Assembly: GCA_963841065.1 (NCBI GenBank)
Contig: CAWJBI010000047.1
Coordinates: forward strand, 62,001-126,000
Direction: 5' to 3'
Source of the DNA: M0108 sp963841065
GTDB taxonomy: Bacteria; Pseudomonadota; Gammaproteobacteria; Chromatiales; Chromatiaceae
Length of the DNA: 64,000 nt
Part shown: positions 44,932 to 55,076 of the stretch, piece by piece
Layout: each line of letters begins with the position of its first letter
Numbering within the stretch: the stretch's first letter is position 1
Notes under the pieces: generated by a model
The model's database searches: none
Seen by the model: the letters and a program-made list of their open reading frames with translations, nothing else
What the model was told of the DNA's origin: nothing
Translations under genes and position numbers: made by a program

Positions 44932-45513
44932 CTACGGCCTTTCCACCGAAATGGCCAGGGCGTCGGCGACCTGCACCGTCACGGCACTACCCGGAGCAAC
45001 CTTCGTCAGGTCGATGCTCGGGTTAACGCTCACCGTTCTCTTGCGTCCATCGGGGAGCTGAAGGGTTGCGTGATGGCTGGCAGCGTCCACGGATACCACC
45101 CGGGCCGTTACCTCCGACGTGGTAGCTACCATGCCGCCCGGCATCGCCCCCTTCGGCGCCAAGGCGACCGCGGTCCCTTCGCCGACGCTGGGTGGGGTAC
45201 CCTGAGGCCGCAGGAACACGGCCAGCGCCTCGGTCACCTTGACAGTCACCCGGTCGCCCACCTTGATCTGGTCAAAGTTGACCGCCTCCTTGCCCACCTT
45301 ATAGGTCTCCCGCTTGCCGTTCTTGCCGGCGAGGGTGACGGTGCGATTGCGCCGATCCACGGCCTTGACGGTCGCGGTCATCTGGACGGTCTCGACCACT
45401 AAGGCGCCGGGCTCCTTACTGTCGTCCGTCCCCAGGGTGCTACAGGCCGTGAACAGGGGCAGGGCCGCCGCCAGGACGGCGACACGGGTCATTCTCCACA
45501 ACATTTTGTTCAT
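44932..45513 (-). CDS. lipoprotein with two repeated SH3-like halves
   Basis: This 193-residue lipoprotein has a signal with lipobox AAALPLFTACS. Two similar halves follow: ATVKAVDRRNRTVTLAGKNGKRETYKVG...VGDRVTVKVTEALAV, and ARVVSVDAASHHATLQLPDGRKRTVSV...GSAVTVQVADALAI. Each looks like an OB/SH3-type small barrel. Function unknown. ATG at 45513 is preferred to the longer frame because it begins the signal peptide. Confidence 0.72.
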   Translation of the reverse strand: MNKMLWRMTRVAVLAAALPLFTACSTLGTDDSKEPGALVVETVQMTATVKAVDRRNRTVTLAGKNGKRETYKVGKEAVNFDQIKVGDRVTVKVTEALAVFLRPQGTPPSVGEGTAVALAPKGAMPGGMVATTSEVTARVVSVDAASHHATLQLPDGRKRTVSVNPSIDLTKVAPGSAVTVQVADALAISVERP

Positions 45514-45636
45514 AGGATTTAGACTCAGACAGCTTGGATGATATATCGCGTCGATGACGCGATGCGTTTTCACCGCAGGGTCGCGGTAGGGGGCACTGCT
45601 CCATCCTGACCGTGACACCGCCGACGATTCGGGGAT

Positions 45637-46017
45637 TCAGATCCGGGACCGCGGAATCACAGGCCTTCTCCTCCAGGCCCACGTCAGTAACCCTGTCAGC
45701 AGGGCGTGCAATACCACGGCCGGCCACAGTAGAACCCCGACGAATTCGCCGGCGAGACCGACTAGGGCGAGGTACAGGGTCACGCCCCCGCTGTAGGTCA
45801 GCATCCCGGCCAGCGCCCTGTCCCCCGGCCAGCAGCTCAGGCCCAGCCCGATCAGGCTGATCCCGGTCACCCGTGCGAGCACCACCGCGATCCCGGTCAG
45901 GTCGTCAGGGCCTAGCAGCAGGCGGGCAACGAACGCCGGGGCCAACAGCAGGGCCAGGCCTGTGGCCGCCTCCGCCACGGCGGCCAGGGCCAGCAATTTC
46001 TCGGTGGTGTGTGTCAC
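45637..46017 (-). CDS. small four-helix membrane protein
   Basis: This 126-residue inner-membrane protein has about four hydrophobic stretches (ATGLALLLAPAFVARLLLG, ISLIGLGLSCWPG, GVTLYLALVGLAGEFVGVLL, LHALLTGLLTWAW). It resembles small DoxX/DUF4345-like membrane proteins without a clear motif. It lies four bases downstream of the sulfatase stop, so it is probably cotranscribed with it. Confidence 0.65.
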   Translation of the reverse strand: MTHTTEKLLALAAVAEAATGLALLLAPAFVARLLLGPDDLTGIAVVLARVTGISLIGLGLSCWPGDRALAGMLTYSGGVTLYLALVGLAGEFVGVLLWPAVVLHALLTGLLTWAWRRRPVIPRSRI

Positions 46018-46021
46018 GCGA

Positions 46022-48529
46022 TCAGTCCTTCGCGCGCGCGGCCCGGTCGCGAATGGCCGGCATCTGCTTTTGTTCTTCCGCCGTGTACTGCTCCGGTTCG
46101 AGGTTAAAGGTGACCTTGTCGATCGTGCCGGTGAACGTGAATGGCGGCTCGTAGCGATACTCGATCATGGCGACGCCGGTGCGTGTGTCTTGGCCGATGT
46201 CGAAGGTTTCGTCCTCCGGGAAGGTGATCGGGGTGGCGTGCTCCATGGAATTCCTGGCCACCTCCTTGCCATCCACGGAGAGCACGCCCGTCCCGCCCTT
46301 GCCCAACCCTGGACCATCGGACTTAAAGTCGAAGACGATGGTGTGCTTGCCGGCGCCTAACTCGGGCCCTTCCCAGGTGGTGCGCTTGAGATCGAGCAGG
46401 TTGTAGAGGAACACCGGCTTGCCCCGGCCAATGCCCAGCTCGCCCTTGCTCAGGAAGAGTCCATAGCCGCCGAAGCGCCCGCCATCGGTGACGATCATGC
46501 CTTCCGCGCCACCTTCCGGGATCGTGACCTCGGCGGTGATGCTGTAGGACTTGTTCAGGATGCTCGGAGCGCCGCTGTTGGGCACGCCGGTGAGCGTACC
46601 CGTGTAGCTGAAGACCTTGCGACCCGCGGTGAGGTTCGGCTTCGGCGCGTTCCAGCGCGCGAGCGACGTGTTGTCGAGGGGCAGCACGTCATACTTCTTC
46701 GCCTCGGCGTAGAAGATGCCCTGCATCTGCTTGAGCTTGTCCGGCATCTTGGCGGCCAGGTCATTGGACTGGGTGGGATCATCCATGACGTGGTAGAGCT
46801 CCCACTGGTATCCGGTGATGACGTCGGGCGCCGGTTTGCTGCTGAGTTCCCATGGGAGCGTCGCCGGGGTCGTGGCCGCCAACCAACCGTCGTGGTAGAT
46901 GGCGCGGTTGCCGAGCATCTCGAAGTATTGCGTGGCGTGCCGGGTGGGCGCGTTGGCGTTCACCTTGTCCCACGTGTAGTCCATGCTCACGCCTTCGATG
47001 GGGCGCTGCTTGACGCCGTTGATCGTCTCGGGCTGCGCGATGCCGGTCGCCTGAAGGATGGTCGGGGCGATGTCGATGATGTGATGGAACTGGCGGCGGA
47101 TGCCACCCACGTCCTTGATATGGCCAGGCCACGACATGGCCACGCCCTGAGACGTCCCGCCGAAGTGCGACGCCACCTGCTTCATCCACTTGAAGGGCGT
47201 GTCCATCGCCCAGGCCCAAGGCGCCGCAAAGTGCGGGAAGGTCCGGTCGGACCCCCAGAACTCGTACCAGAGGAATTGGTCCTTGACCGGCACTTCAACG
47301 CCATTGAAGGTGGTGAACTCGTTCGGTGTGCCGTTGAGCATGCCCTCCGCGCTGGCGCCGTTGTCGCCGGCGATGTAGATGATCAGGGTGTTGTCGAGTT
47401 CGCCCAGGTCTTCGACCGCCTGGATGACCCGGCCGATCTCATGGTCGGTGTAGGCGAGGTAGGCCCCGAAGACGTCGGCCTGTTTGATGAAGAGTTTCTT
47501 CTGATCCCAACTGAGGGAATCCCACTCCGGCAGCTCCTTCGGCCACGCGGTCAGGGCCGCATTCTCGGGCATGATGCCGAGGCGCTTCTGGTTGGCGAAA
47601 ATGGTTTCGCGAATCTTGTTCCAGCCCTCGTCGAAGAGGTGCATGTCGCTGATCTTCTCGATCCACTCCGGCGTCGGATGATGCGGGGCGTGGGTGCCGC
47701 CCGGCACGTAATAGACGAGCCACGGCTTGTCGGGCGCGATCTCCTTCAACTCCTTCATGTACTGGATCGCCTCGTCGGCCATGGCCGTGGTCAGGTTCCA
47801 GCCCGGCTTGCCCTCGAAGGGGTAGATAGCCGTCGTATTGCGGTACAGGTTCGGCTGCCACTGGCTGGCGTCGCCGCCGACGAAGCCGAAGAAGTACTCG
47901 AAGCCCATGCCGTTCGGCCACTGATCGAAGGGACCGGCCTGGGTCGCCTGATAGAAGGGCGTGTTGTGGTTCTTGCCGAACCACGAGGTCGCGTACCCGT
48001 TCCCCTTCAGGATCTCGCCGATGGTGCCGTTCTCCTTGCGGATGACCGAGTCATAGCCGGGGAACCCCGTCGCGATCTCGCCCACCACCCCAAAACCGGC
48101 CACGTGATGGTTGCGCCCGGTGATCAAGGCCGCGCGCGTCGGCGAGCACAGCGAGGTGGAGTGGAAGTTGGTGTAACGCAGCCCGTCCTGCGCGATGCGA
48201 TCCAATGCGGGGGTCGGGACGACGCCGCCGAAGGTGCTCGGCGCACCGAAGCCGCTATCGTCGGTCATGATGAGCAGCACGTTGGGCGCTCCCTTCGGCG
48301 GCACGACGCGTGGCGCCCACCAGGGTTTCGAATCGGATGCCTTCTCCTTGATGACCCCGCCGAACTTCGGGTCGGGTGGTGGCAGTTGATGGCCACTGAT
48401 GGTCGTGGTGGCGCCAGGAGAACCTGGCGCCCCGGTGGTCTGTATCTCGGTTGCGAGGCAGGAGGTGGCCGCGAGTACGAGCGCGGCCCCCCAGAGTGCC
48501 GAATCTAGGACGTGCATATCGGCTTTCAT
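46022..48529 (-). CDS. periplasmic arylsulfatase (type I, formylglycine)
   Basis: This 835-residue sulfatase has a signal-type N-terminus. The metal site NVLLIMTDDSGFG holds Asp90-Asp91. The formylglycine signature C-x-P-x-R is Cys128 in SLCSPTRAALITGRN. YIAGDNGASAEG gives the second metal pair, and a ~150-residue C-terminal beta domain follows (FDFKSDGPGLGKGGTG). It hydrolyses sulfate esters; the substrate is unknown. Activation needs a formylglycine-generating enzyme, not encoded here. The frame is intact. It is clearly paralogous to the sulfatase at 52319, with near-identical stretches such as PWWAPR and STFGGV. An AraC-type regulator lies upstream on the same strand. Confidence 0.93.
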   Translation of the reverse strand: MKADMHVLDSALWGAALVLAATSCLATEIQTTGAPGSPGATTTISGHQLPPPDPKFGGVIKEKASDSKPWWAPRVVPPKGAPNVLLIMTDDSGFGAPSTFGGVVPTPALDRIAQDGLRYTNFHSTSLCSPTRAALITGRNHHVAGFGVVGEIATGFPGYDSVIRKENGTIGEILKGNGYATSWFGKNHNTPFYQATQAGPFDQWPNGMGFEYFFGFVGGDASQWQPNLYRNTTAIYPFEGKPGWNLTTAMADEAIQYMKELKEIAPDKPWLVYYVPGGTHAPHHPTPEWIEKISDMHLFDEGWNKIRETIFANQKRLGIMPENAALTAWPKELPEWDSLSWDQKKLFIKQADVFGAYLAYTDHEIGRVIQAVEDLGELDNTLIIYIAGDNGASAEGMLNGTPNEFTTFNGVEVPVKDQFLWYEFWGSDRTFPHFAAPWAWAMDTPFKWMKQVASHFGGTSQGVAMSWPGHIKDVGGIRRQFHHIIDIAPTILQATGIAQPETINGVKQRPIEGVSMDYTWDKVNANAPTRHATQYFEMLGNRAIYHDGWLAATTPATLPWELSSKPAPDVITGYQWELYHVMDDPTQSNDLAAKMPDKLKQMQGIFYAEAKKYDVLPLDNTSLARWNAPKPNLTAGRKVFSYTGTLTGVPNSGAPSILNKSYSITAEVTIPEGGAEGMIVTDGGRFGGYGLFLSKGELGIGRGKPVFLYNLLDLKRTTWEGPELGAGKHTIVFDFKSDGPGLGKGGTGVLSVDGKEVARNSMEHATPITFPEDETFDIGQDTRTGVAMIEYRYEPPFTFTGTIDKVTFNLEPEQYTAEEQKQMPAIRDRAARAKD

Positions 48530-48751
48530 TGGATTTTCCTTTGGGTTATCGGCGACGCGGGAGTAAAGGTACTGCCGTCAATTTTGGAACATGGTCGGAT
48601 CGATCCGTAGATCGGGCGTGTGCGATGCGCCGCGCGATTATGGCGTGATCCGGCGGGGCCGAGCTGACATTTCTCGACACACCACAGGCGTGGCTCCAGG
48701 TCGGGGGCCGGCCCAGGCGGGTCGCGGCCGCCTCCGGCGGCGTACGTCCGT

Positions 48752-49822
48752 TCAACCCCGGGGCTGGTTGGCGCGCCAGCAACTGGCGGATGTCCCGGAC
48801 CAGCGGCGGAAGGCTCGGCTGAAGGCCGTGGCATCGGCATAGCCGAGCGTCACCGCCAGACCCTCGATGCTGAGCAGGGTATCGCGCAGGAGCTGGCGCG
48901 CGATCCGATAGCGGCTTTCGTCAAGGAGGGTCCTAAAGCTCGTGCCCTCGGCCTGGAGGCGCCGATTGAGGGTGCGCGGGTGCAGTCTGAAGAGCGCGGC
49001 CATCTGCTCCAGGCTGGTTCCGCCCACTGGGTCGCCGGCGATCAGCAAGCGACGTAGAACTCGTTCGACCCGCTTGCGAAATCCGATACCGCGCAGGGCC
49101 TCCATGGCCTCGATCTCCCGCAGGATGCGCACATAGGCAGCCGCATCGGCCTCCGCCAGCGGCCGGGTCAGATAGGTGCCGGGGAAGGACACGGCCGCGC
49201 GCTGGGCCCCCATCCGCAGGGGGCAACGGAAGAAGGCCCGGTAAAGGGCCAGATCCCGATTCGGTGCCGGGTGCAGCGCGACCTGGGTGGCCTGCCAATC
49301 CGGACCTCCCAGGGTCTTCAGGATGTTGAACAGGATCGCCAGGACGCCGTCGTAGATCTGATGGGTGCCCGGCACGTCCGGCCAGTGGATGACATAGCCC
49401 ATCCGCGCCTGATCACCCCGCTCCCAGAGCAGCGGGACAGCCCCGCGATCATGCAGATGCGAATACAGGATGATGGCGCGCAGGGCACTGCCAAGGTCCG
49501 GCGCGGCCGCGGCAAGTTTCCCGAGTAGGCCCAGGGTCTCCAGCCCGGAGCGCCGCCCGAGTTCCAGGCCCAGTTGGGGATACTGGGTCGCCTCGGCGCA
49601 GTGGATCAGCAGGCGGCCCATCGCCACGAAGGGAATGGTGTTCTCCGCGTCCTGGAAGAGCGCGAGGTCCAGGCCGGCCTCGCCGATCAGGCGGTCGGGG
49701 TCCTGGCCGAGCTCCCGCAGCAGCCCGGGCAGGGGGAGCAGGGCAGCCATGCGGCAGCTTCCTTCCCCGACCAGCGCCAGACCGGCAGGTGAACGACGGG
49801 GCTCGTGACCCAAGTGATTCAT
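48752..49822 (-). CDS. AraC-family transcriptional regulator
   Basis: This 356-residue regulator has an N-terminal arabinose-binding-type ligand domain of the OruR/ArgR-like subgroup (LPGLLRELGQDPDRLIGEAG...LLIHCAEATQYPQLGLELG). The C-terminal AraC helix-turn-helix is TSLEQMAALFRLHPRTLNRRLQAEG...GYADATAFSRAFRRWSGTS. It is paralogous to the regulator at 55077. Its place upstream of the sulfatase suggests it controls that gene. ATG at 49822 is chosen over a longer frame without domain content. Confidence 0.88.
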   Translation of the reverse strand: MNHLGHEPRRSPAGLALVGEGSCRMAALLPLPGLLRELGQDPDRLIGEAGLDLALFQDAENTIPFVAMGRLLIHCAEATQYPQLGLELGRRSGLETLGLLGKLAAAAPDLGSALRAIILYSHLHDRGAVPLLWERGDQARMGYVIHWPDVPGTHQIYDGVLAILFNILKTLGGPDWQATQVALHPAPNRDLALYRAFFRCPLRMGAQRAAVSFPGTYLTRPLAEADAAAYVRILREIEAMEALRGIGFRKRVERVLRRLLIAGDPVGGTSLEQMAALFRLHPRTLNRRLQAEGTSFRTLLDESRYRIARQLLRDTLLSIEGLAVTLGYADATAFSRAFRRWSGTSASCWRANQPRG

Positions 49823-49908
49823 GAGTTGCCTCCCAGGCAGTAGGGTCAAGCCGGGCCTCTTCCCCTGGTGGGACCGCCGCTGGTGGGGGCGGTCCCACCG
49901 CGCCCTTA

Positions 49909-50445
49909 TCAGTAGAAAGACCGGCGCCACATACGCCGGCTTGCACCGGCAAAGGAGACCGGGGTGAGCGGCCTGCCGATGATGTCGATAAACAAGGAGG
50001 TCGCACCCCCGGTGGCCGGCGCCTTGCCTTCCAGCACCTCCACCTCATAGCTCAGATCCCGGCCCGCCAGCCGCGGGTTGCGCAAGGTCATGACGACGTT
50101 ATCCATTGTCCCGCCCTCCACCACGGAGAGGGTTGCATTGGGCGGGTCGGACTTAAAGCTGTCCGCGCCCTCATCCCAGAAGGGGACGAAGTCAGCGGTG
50201 GCCATGTGGCCGGCAAGCCGATCCGGGCGATCCGAAAACAGAATGGTGATGGGGCTGATGCCTGTGAGGGTGAGGCGTCCGTCGGCGTAGGTCACGCCCT
50301 CGGCACTTTGCACGAAGAGGAACTGGGGTTTGGCGTGGGCCTCGTCCTCCTTGTTCTTAGGTTCGGTGGCAGAGGCCGTCTTCAGGGTGAGCGCCAGCGG
50401 CGCGAGCAGTGCGGCGCCAGCAATCAGGTTGCGTCGAGTGGTCAT
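49909..50445 (-). CDS. exported protein with twin-arginine-like signal and GRPLTPVSFAGASRR motif
   Basis: This 178-residue protein starts MTTRRNLIAGAALLAPLALTLK, a twin-arginine-like signal. A beta-rich domain follows (PQFLFVQSAEGVTYADGRLTLTG, RPDRLAGHMATADFVPFWDEG). The C-terminus contains GRPLTPVSFAGASRR. The middle resembles proteins that travel with sulfatases and DUF1254 genes, but I know no assigned activity. A truncated copy lies at 44605. It is upstream of the DUF1254 gene in the minus-strand order of genomic features and 86 bases from the AraC gene. Confidence 0.65.
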   Translation of the reverse strand: MTTRRNLIAGAALLAPLALTLKTASATEPKNKEDEAHAKPQFLFVQSAEGVTYADGRLTLTGISPITILFSDRPDRLAGHMATADFVPFWDEGADSFKSDPPNATLSVVEGGTMDNVVMTLRNPRLAGRDLSYEVEVLEGKAPATGGATSLFIDIIGRPLTPVSFAGASRRMWRRSFY

Positions 50446-50709
50446 GAGGTTCTCCGATGTTGTCTTGAGTTACGCCGAACCGGGAGGGGTCCTGGTTGGG
50501 CGTTGAGTCAGTTGCACTACGTGACAAGGGGTTACATTGCCGCCGTGCGCTTTCCCCTGTCCGCCCGGAGGGGGCGATCCAGCGTGTCAGGGTCCGTAGG
50601 CCCCATTACAGGGTCAATAATTCGGACCGGGTAAATGCCACGATCCGGTGGTATAGAGTCGGGCTTCGCTGGGCTCACCCGACTGAAGAACTAGGGGATC
50701 AAGACCCGC

Positions 50710-52203
50710 TCAAGGCTGGAGCTCGATCTCGCCAGGCCGCCAGGTCTTGTTGAACCAGGGCTCCAGCGGGCCGTAGAGGCGCAGGATCATGAACCAGCCC
50801 TTGCCGGGAATGGTCTGCACCCAGTTGCTTTCTTTGCCCGCGGGGGCTTTGGGGCCGAAATAGACATCCACCGAGCCGTCAGCATTGATCTTGATGTCCT
50901 TGTCCTGGCTACTCACGCTCGGCGCCTTTTGGTCGGTCTGCAGCATGGAGCGAGTCTGATTGTCGTAAAGGATCACGGACCAGAAGTCTTTCACCGGGAT
51001 GTTGGGCGGCAGGTGCAGCTTGTAGGTCTTGGCGCCGTCAAAGGGGTTGCCGTTCGCGTCCAGGGCGGTCCAGGGGTACTGCGACCCCTTGCCGACCATC
51101 TTCTCCTCCATCGCCGGCGTCACGCCGGTGGCGAAGTAGTAGAAGAAGGCCGCACCGTCGAGATTGGCAACCCCCGGCGAGACCTCGAACTTGTAGCCGC
51201 CGAAGAAGGGCAGGCGCCAGGCGCTGTCAGGATAGAAGAAGGCGTCCTGCTCGCGAATCTTGAAGGCCAGGGTGCGCGCGGTGACGGCGCCGATGTTGGC
51301 GGCGTCGGTCAGGATCTTCTTCATGCGCTCATCTGGATTGAAGGCCTTGCCCTTTTCGATGCCGATGGAGGCAAACAGACCCAGCGTGGTCGGGTCGGAG
51401 CCTGCGCTCGGCTCCTCCTGGATGACCTTGTCGAGCAGCTCCCAGAACGAGTAGTCGCCAGGGGCGACGAAGTTGGCGGGGACGCCCGAAGCGTTGGCGA
51501 ACTTCACAGGGGCGGGATTGGCCGCATCGGCCAGCGGATAGATCTTCAGGTGCTTCTTGACCGACTCGACGCCGGGCTTGGGCGATCCATCCACGAGAAA
51601 GGTCCGAAAAGGTACCCAGTTCCCGTAAGTGCTCGGGCGCACGACGAAGTAGCCTTCGGGGACCTCACCGGTGTAGCCGGGCGGCAGGATCAGGTACTTG
51701 CCGCCCTTGCCGTGGTCGGCGCCGGTGATGCCGACATCGGCAACCCAGCGATACCAGAAGTCGTCGATGGCACCCAGGGACATGGGCGGGATCTCCACCA
51801 CCACCGGCCCCTGGTGCGTATCGATCCAGATGAAGTTATAGATGGTGTTGTCGTTCGCCGTCAGCTCGACGGTCTTGGGGTCGACCAGGGTCTCCCAGAT
51901 GACGTCCGTCTGGTTGTCCGGCCCGAATTGGCGCATCGAGTCCCGCATCCCGGCCTGGTTCACGATGGGGATGGCCAGCAGATAGGCCTGCAGCGCCCGC
52001 GAACGATCCAGGTTGTCGTAGATCTTCTCGACGGTGTGGGGCTTCGGAAAGCCGTCGCTCAAGTGCAGCGTGCCGATGGAGGTTTCGAGGGTGTCCGGTG
52101 TGGCGACGCCCGGCGCGATGGGCGTGGTCATCTGGTAATCCTTGGCCATGGCCGTAGCCGCTACGGCGGCAAGGAAGGCCACACCTAATAAATGGCGTTT
52201 CAT
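50710..52203 (-). CDS. DUF1254/DUF1214 secreted protein
   Basis: This 497-residue protein has a signal peptide (LGVAFLAAVAATAMA). The DUF1254 domain (residues ~40-180) begins GFPKPHTVEKIYDNLDRSRALQAYLLAIPI and has NDNTIYNFIWIDT. The DUF1214 domain (residues ~350-480) has FWSVILYDNQTRSMLQ and NWVQTIPGKGWFMILRLYGP. These are periplasmic beta-rich proteins of unknown activity, often beside sulfatases and porins. It follows sulfatase 2 in the same direction, with a 115-base gap. Confidence 0.88.
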   Translation of the reverse strand: MKRHLLGVAFLAAVAATAMAKDYQMTTPIAPGVATPDTLETSIGTLHLSDGFPKPHTVEKIYDNLDRSRALQAYLLAIPIVNQAGMRDSMRQFGPDNQTDVIWETLVDPKTVELTANDNTIYNFIWIDTHQGPVVVEIPPMSLGAIDDFWYRWVADVGITGADHGKGGKYLILPPGYTGEVPEGYFVVRPSTYGNWVPFRTFLVDGSPKPGVESVKKHLKIYPLADAANPAPVKFANASGVPANFVAPGDYSFWELLDKVIQEEPSAGSDPTTLGLFASIGIEKGKAFNPDERMKKILTDAANIGAVTARTLAFKIREQDAFFYPDSAWRLPFFGGYKFEVSPGVANLDGAAFFYYFATGVTPAMEEKMVGKGSQYPWTALDANGNPFDGAKTYKLHLPPNIPVKDFWSVILYDNQTRSMLQTDQKAPSVSSQDKDIKINADGSVDVYFGPKAPAGKESNWVQTIPGKGWFMILRLYGPLEPWFNKTWRPGEIELQP

Positions 52204-52318
52204 GCTTGACTTGCTCCTGTCATCTTGTCTGTAGTTCGGTGGCAAGGCGCTGGCCATTCCGGGAATACGGGATGACCAGCGCGTTCAACGACGATAACGA
52301 GGCTACTCGCTCGCCTTG

Positions 52319-54812
52319 TTATTGCGCATCGGCCTCTTCCAGCTTCTTGATGTCCTGAGGCGACAACTCCGGCCGGTCCACCTTGATCGTCAGCTTGTTC
52401 AGCTTGGCGGTCAGCGGGAAGGGCGGCTGGTAGTCCGCGTCGTTCACGCCGGTCAGGGTGTCGGAGCCGATGTCGAAGCTCTCGTCCCATTGCAGGATCA
52501 TGGGCAGGGTTTTCTCCATGGTCTGAGTTTGGACAACCTTGCCGTCCACCTTCAGCGTTCCGGTGCCGGGGCGACCGAGGCCACTCATGTTGTTGAAGGC
52601 GAGGGTGCCGACCCCGAGTCCGTCGTATTTGAAGTCGAACTCGAGAGTGTGCTTGCCGGGCGTGAGCGCCTCGGGGCCTTCCCATTTCACCCGCTTCAGG
52701 TCGACTGAGGTTCCAGAGGAACACCGGCTTGCCCTTGAGCAGGTAGAAGCCGTAGCCGGCAAAGCGTCCGCCCGAGGTCAGGATCATGCCTTCCGCACCG
52801 CCCGCCGGCACCTCGATGTCCGCGGTGATGGTGTAGGAGCTGTTGAGCAGGAAGGGGGAATCGCCCTGGGGCAGACCGACCATGGGGTGCGTATAGACGA
52901 ACTCCGTGCGGCCAGCGGTGATGTTCGGACGCGGGGCGACGATGCGGGCGGCCACCGAGGCATCCAGCGGGAAGACCTGATGCTTCTTCGCCTCCTCGAT
53001 GAACAGCGCCTTCATCGCCTTCACCTTGTCCGGATGCTGGTCGGCGATGTTCTGGGACTGACTGAAGTCCTTGTTCAGGTCATAGAGCTCGAGCACCTGG
53101 TTGTTGAGCGGGTCGGGATTGGCGGCGCCGAAGGCCTCCCAGGGCGCGCGGTTGACCTTGGTGCTGAGCAGCCAGCCCTCGTGATACAGGGCCCACTGGC
53201 CCATCATCTCGAAATACTGGGTCTTGTGGTGTGACGGCGCCTTGGCGTTCTTCTCGTCAAAGGTGTAGGCGAAGCTGGTGCCCTCGATCGGCGCCTGCTT
53301 GATGCCGTCCACCGTTTCGGGCGCCGGAATGCCGGCGACATCGAGGATGGTGGGCACCACGTCGATGACGTGCATGAACTGATCGCGCAGGCCGCCCTTG
53401 TCCTTGATGCGGGCCGGCCAGGAGACGGCCATGTTCTGGCGGATGCCACCGAGCTTGGAGGCGTTCTGCTTGAACCAGGTGAAGGGGGTATCGAAGGCCC
53501 AGGACCAGCCCGCCGACATGTGGTTGTAGGTCTGCTCCGTGCCCCAGACGTCATACCACTTCATCTGGTCGGCGACGGGCATCTGGTTGATGCCGTTGAA
53601 CCACGCGACCTCGTTGGGGGTGCCGAGCGGGCCGCCCTCGGCGCTGGTGCCGTTGTCGCCGTTGATGTAGATGATGAGCGTATTGTCGAGCTTGCCCATG
53701 TCCGCGATGGTCTGGATGACCCGCCCGATCTCGTGGTCGTTGTAGGCGGCATAGGCGGCAAAGACCTCCACCTGCTTGATGAAGAGCTTCTGCTCCTCGG
53801 GGGTCAGGTCATCCCAGGGCTTGAGGACATCCTTCGGCCAGGGCTCCAACTGGGTGTCCGGCGGGATCACGCCGAGCTGCTTCTGATTCTCGAAGATCCG
53901 CTCGCGCAGCTTCTCTAGCCGTCGTCGAAGAGGTGCATGGCGCTGATCCTGTCCACCCATTCCTGGGTCGGGTGATGCGGTGCGTGGGTGGCGCCGGGTG
54001 CGTACTTGACGAAGAAGGGCTTGCTCAGGCATCGTCTGGTTGACGCGATTGAGGTAATCGATGGCGTCGTCGGCCATGCCGGTGACCAGGTTCCAGCCCG
54101 GCTTGCCCTCGAAGGGGTAGATCTGGGTGGTGTTGCGGAACAGGTTCGGCTGCCACTGGTTGGCATCGCCGCCCACGAAGCCATAGAAATACTCGAAGCC
54201 CATGCCGGTCGGCCATTGGTCGAAGGGCCCGACCTGGCTGGCGGCAAAGGCCGGGGTGTTGTGGTCCTTGCCGAACCAGGAGGTGGCGTAGCCGTTATCG
54301 AGCAGAATCCGCCCGATGGTGGCCTTGTCCTCGGCAATGATGCTGTTGTAGCCGGGGAAACCGGTGGACTGCTCGGAAATCACGCCGAAACCGGCCGAGT
54401 GGTGGTTGCGCCCGGTGATGAGGGCGGCGCGGGTCGGCGAACAGAGGGCGGTGGAGTGGATGTTGTTGTAGCGCAGCCCATTCTGGGCGATGTTGTCCAT
54501 CGTGGGCGTCGGAATGACGCCGCCGAAGGTGCTGGGTACGCCGAAACCGGCGTCATCCGTGATGATGAGCAGGACGTTGGGCGCCTCCTTGGGCGGCACG
54601 ATGCGCGGCGCCCACCAGGGTTTCGATTGGAGGGCATCGTGCTTGATCACGCCGCCGAAGGCGGGCTCGGGCGCGGGCAGTTGCTTGCCGCTGATGGTCG
54701 TCGTCGCGCTGGGGGAGCCCGAAGGGACATGGCCCGGCCCCGGGTCGGCCGCCTGGCTCATGCCAGCGACAAGACCCAGGGCGACCAGCAAGGTCACCGA
54801 AAATGTCTTCAT
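52319..54812 (-). CDS. periplasmic arylsulfatase, second copy (indels)
   Basis: This paralogue of the sulfatase at 46022 has a signal peptide (SVTLLVALGLVAGMSQA), metal pair Asp86-Asp87 (LIITDDAGFG), the formylglycine Cys124 in ALCSPTRAALITGRN, and YINGDNGTSAEGG. The C-terminal beta domain (LEFDFKYDGLGVGTLAF) is read only after correcting an extra base near 52706; uncorrected, the frame runs past into unrelated sequence. Two further compensating shifts near 53925 and 54027 scramble ~35 residues (true reading KPFFVKYAPGATHAPHHPTQ). ATG at 54812 is chosen at the signal peptide. The closest neighbours are the DUF1254 gene downstream and a divergent AraC regulator. Confidence 0.9.
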
Positions 54813-55076
54813 GCGAATCTTCTCCACAAGGATGACTGGATGGCGGTAATGGGATTCTTAATAATTTCAAAGCCCCTGGAGAGGGCTGGCTTGGGACGGG
54901 TGCGGGGTTTTTCTTATTCCTCCGCTTGATGTGCGTAAGATGCACACGCCGGGTTGCTCCCTATCAAGCGCCTGACCCTGAGCGCGGCTTGGTCAACTCG
55001 CACTCAGGCGGGATTATTACCTGAAGGGCAGGCGTCTGCTTGACATATTGCGACAAATTTCCGAGGGTCTGTATCA

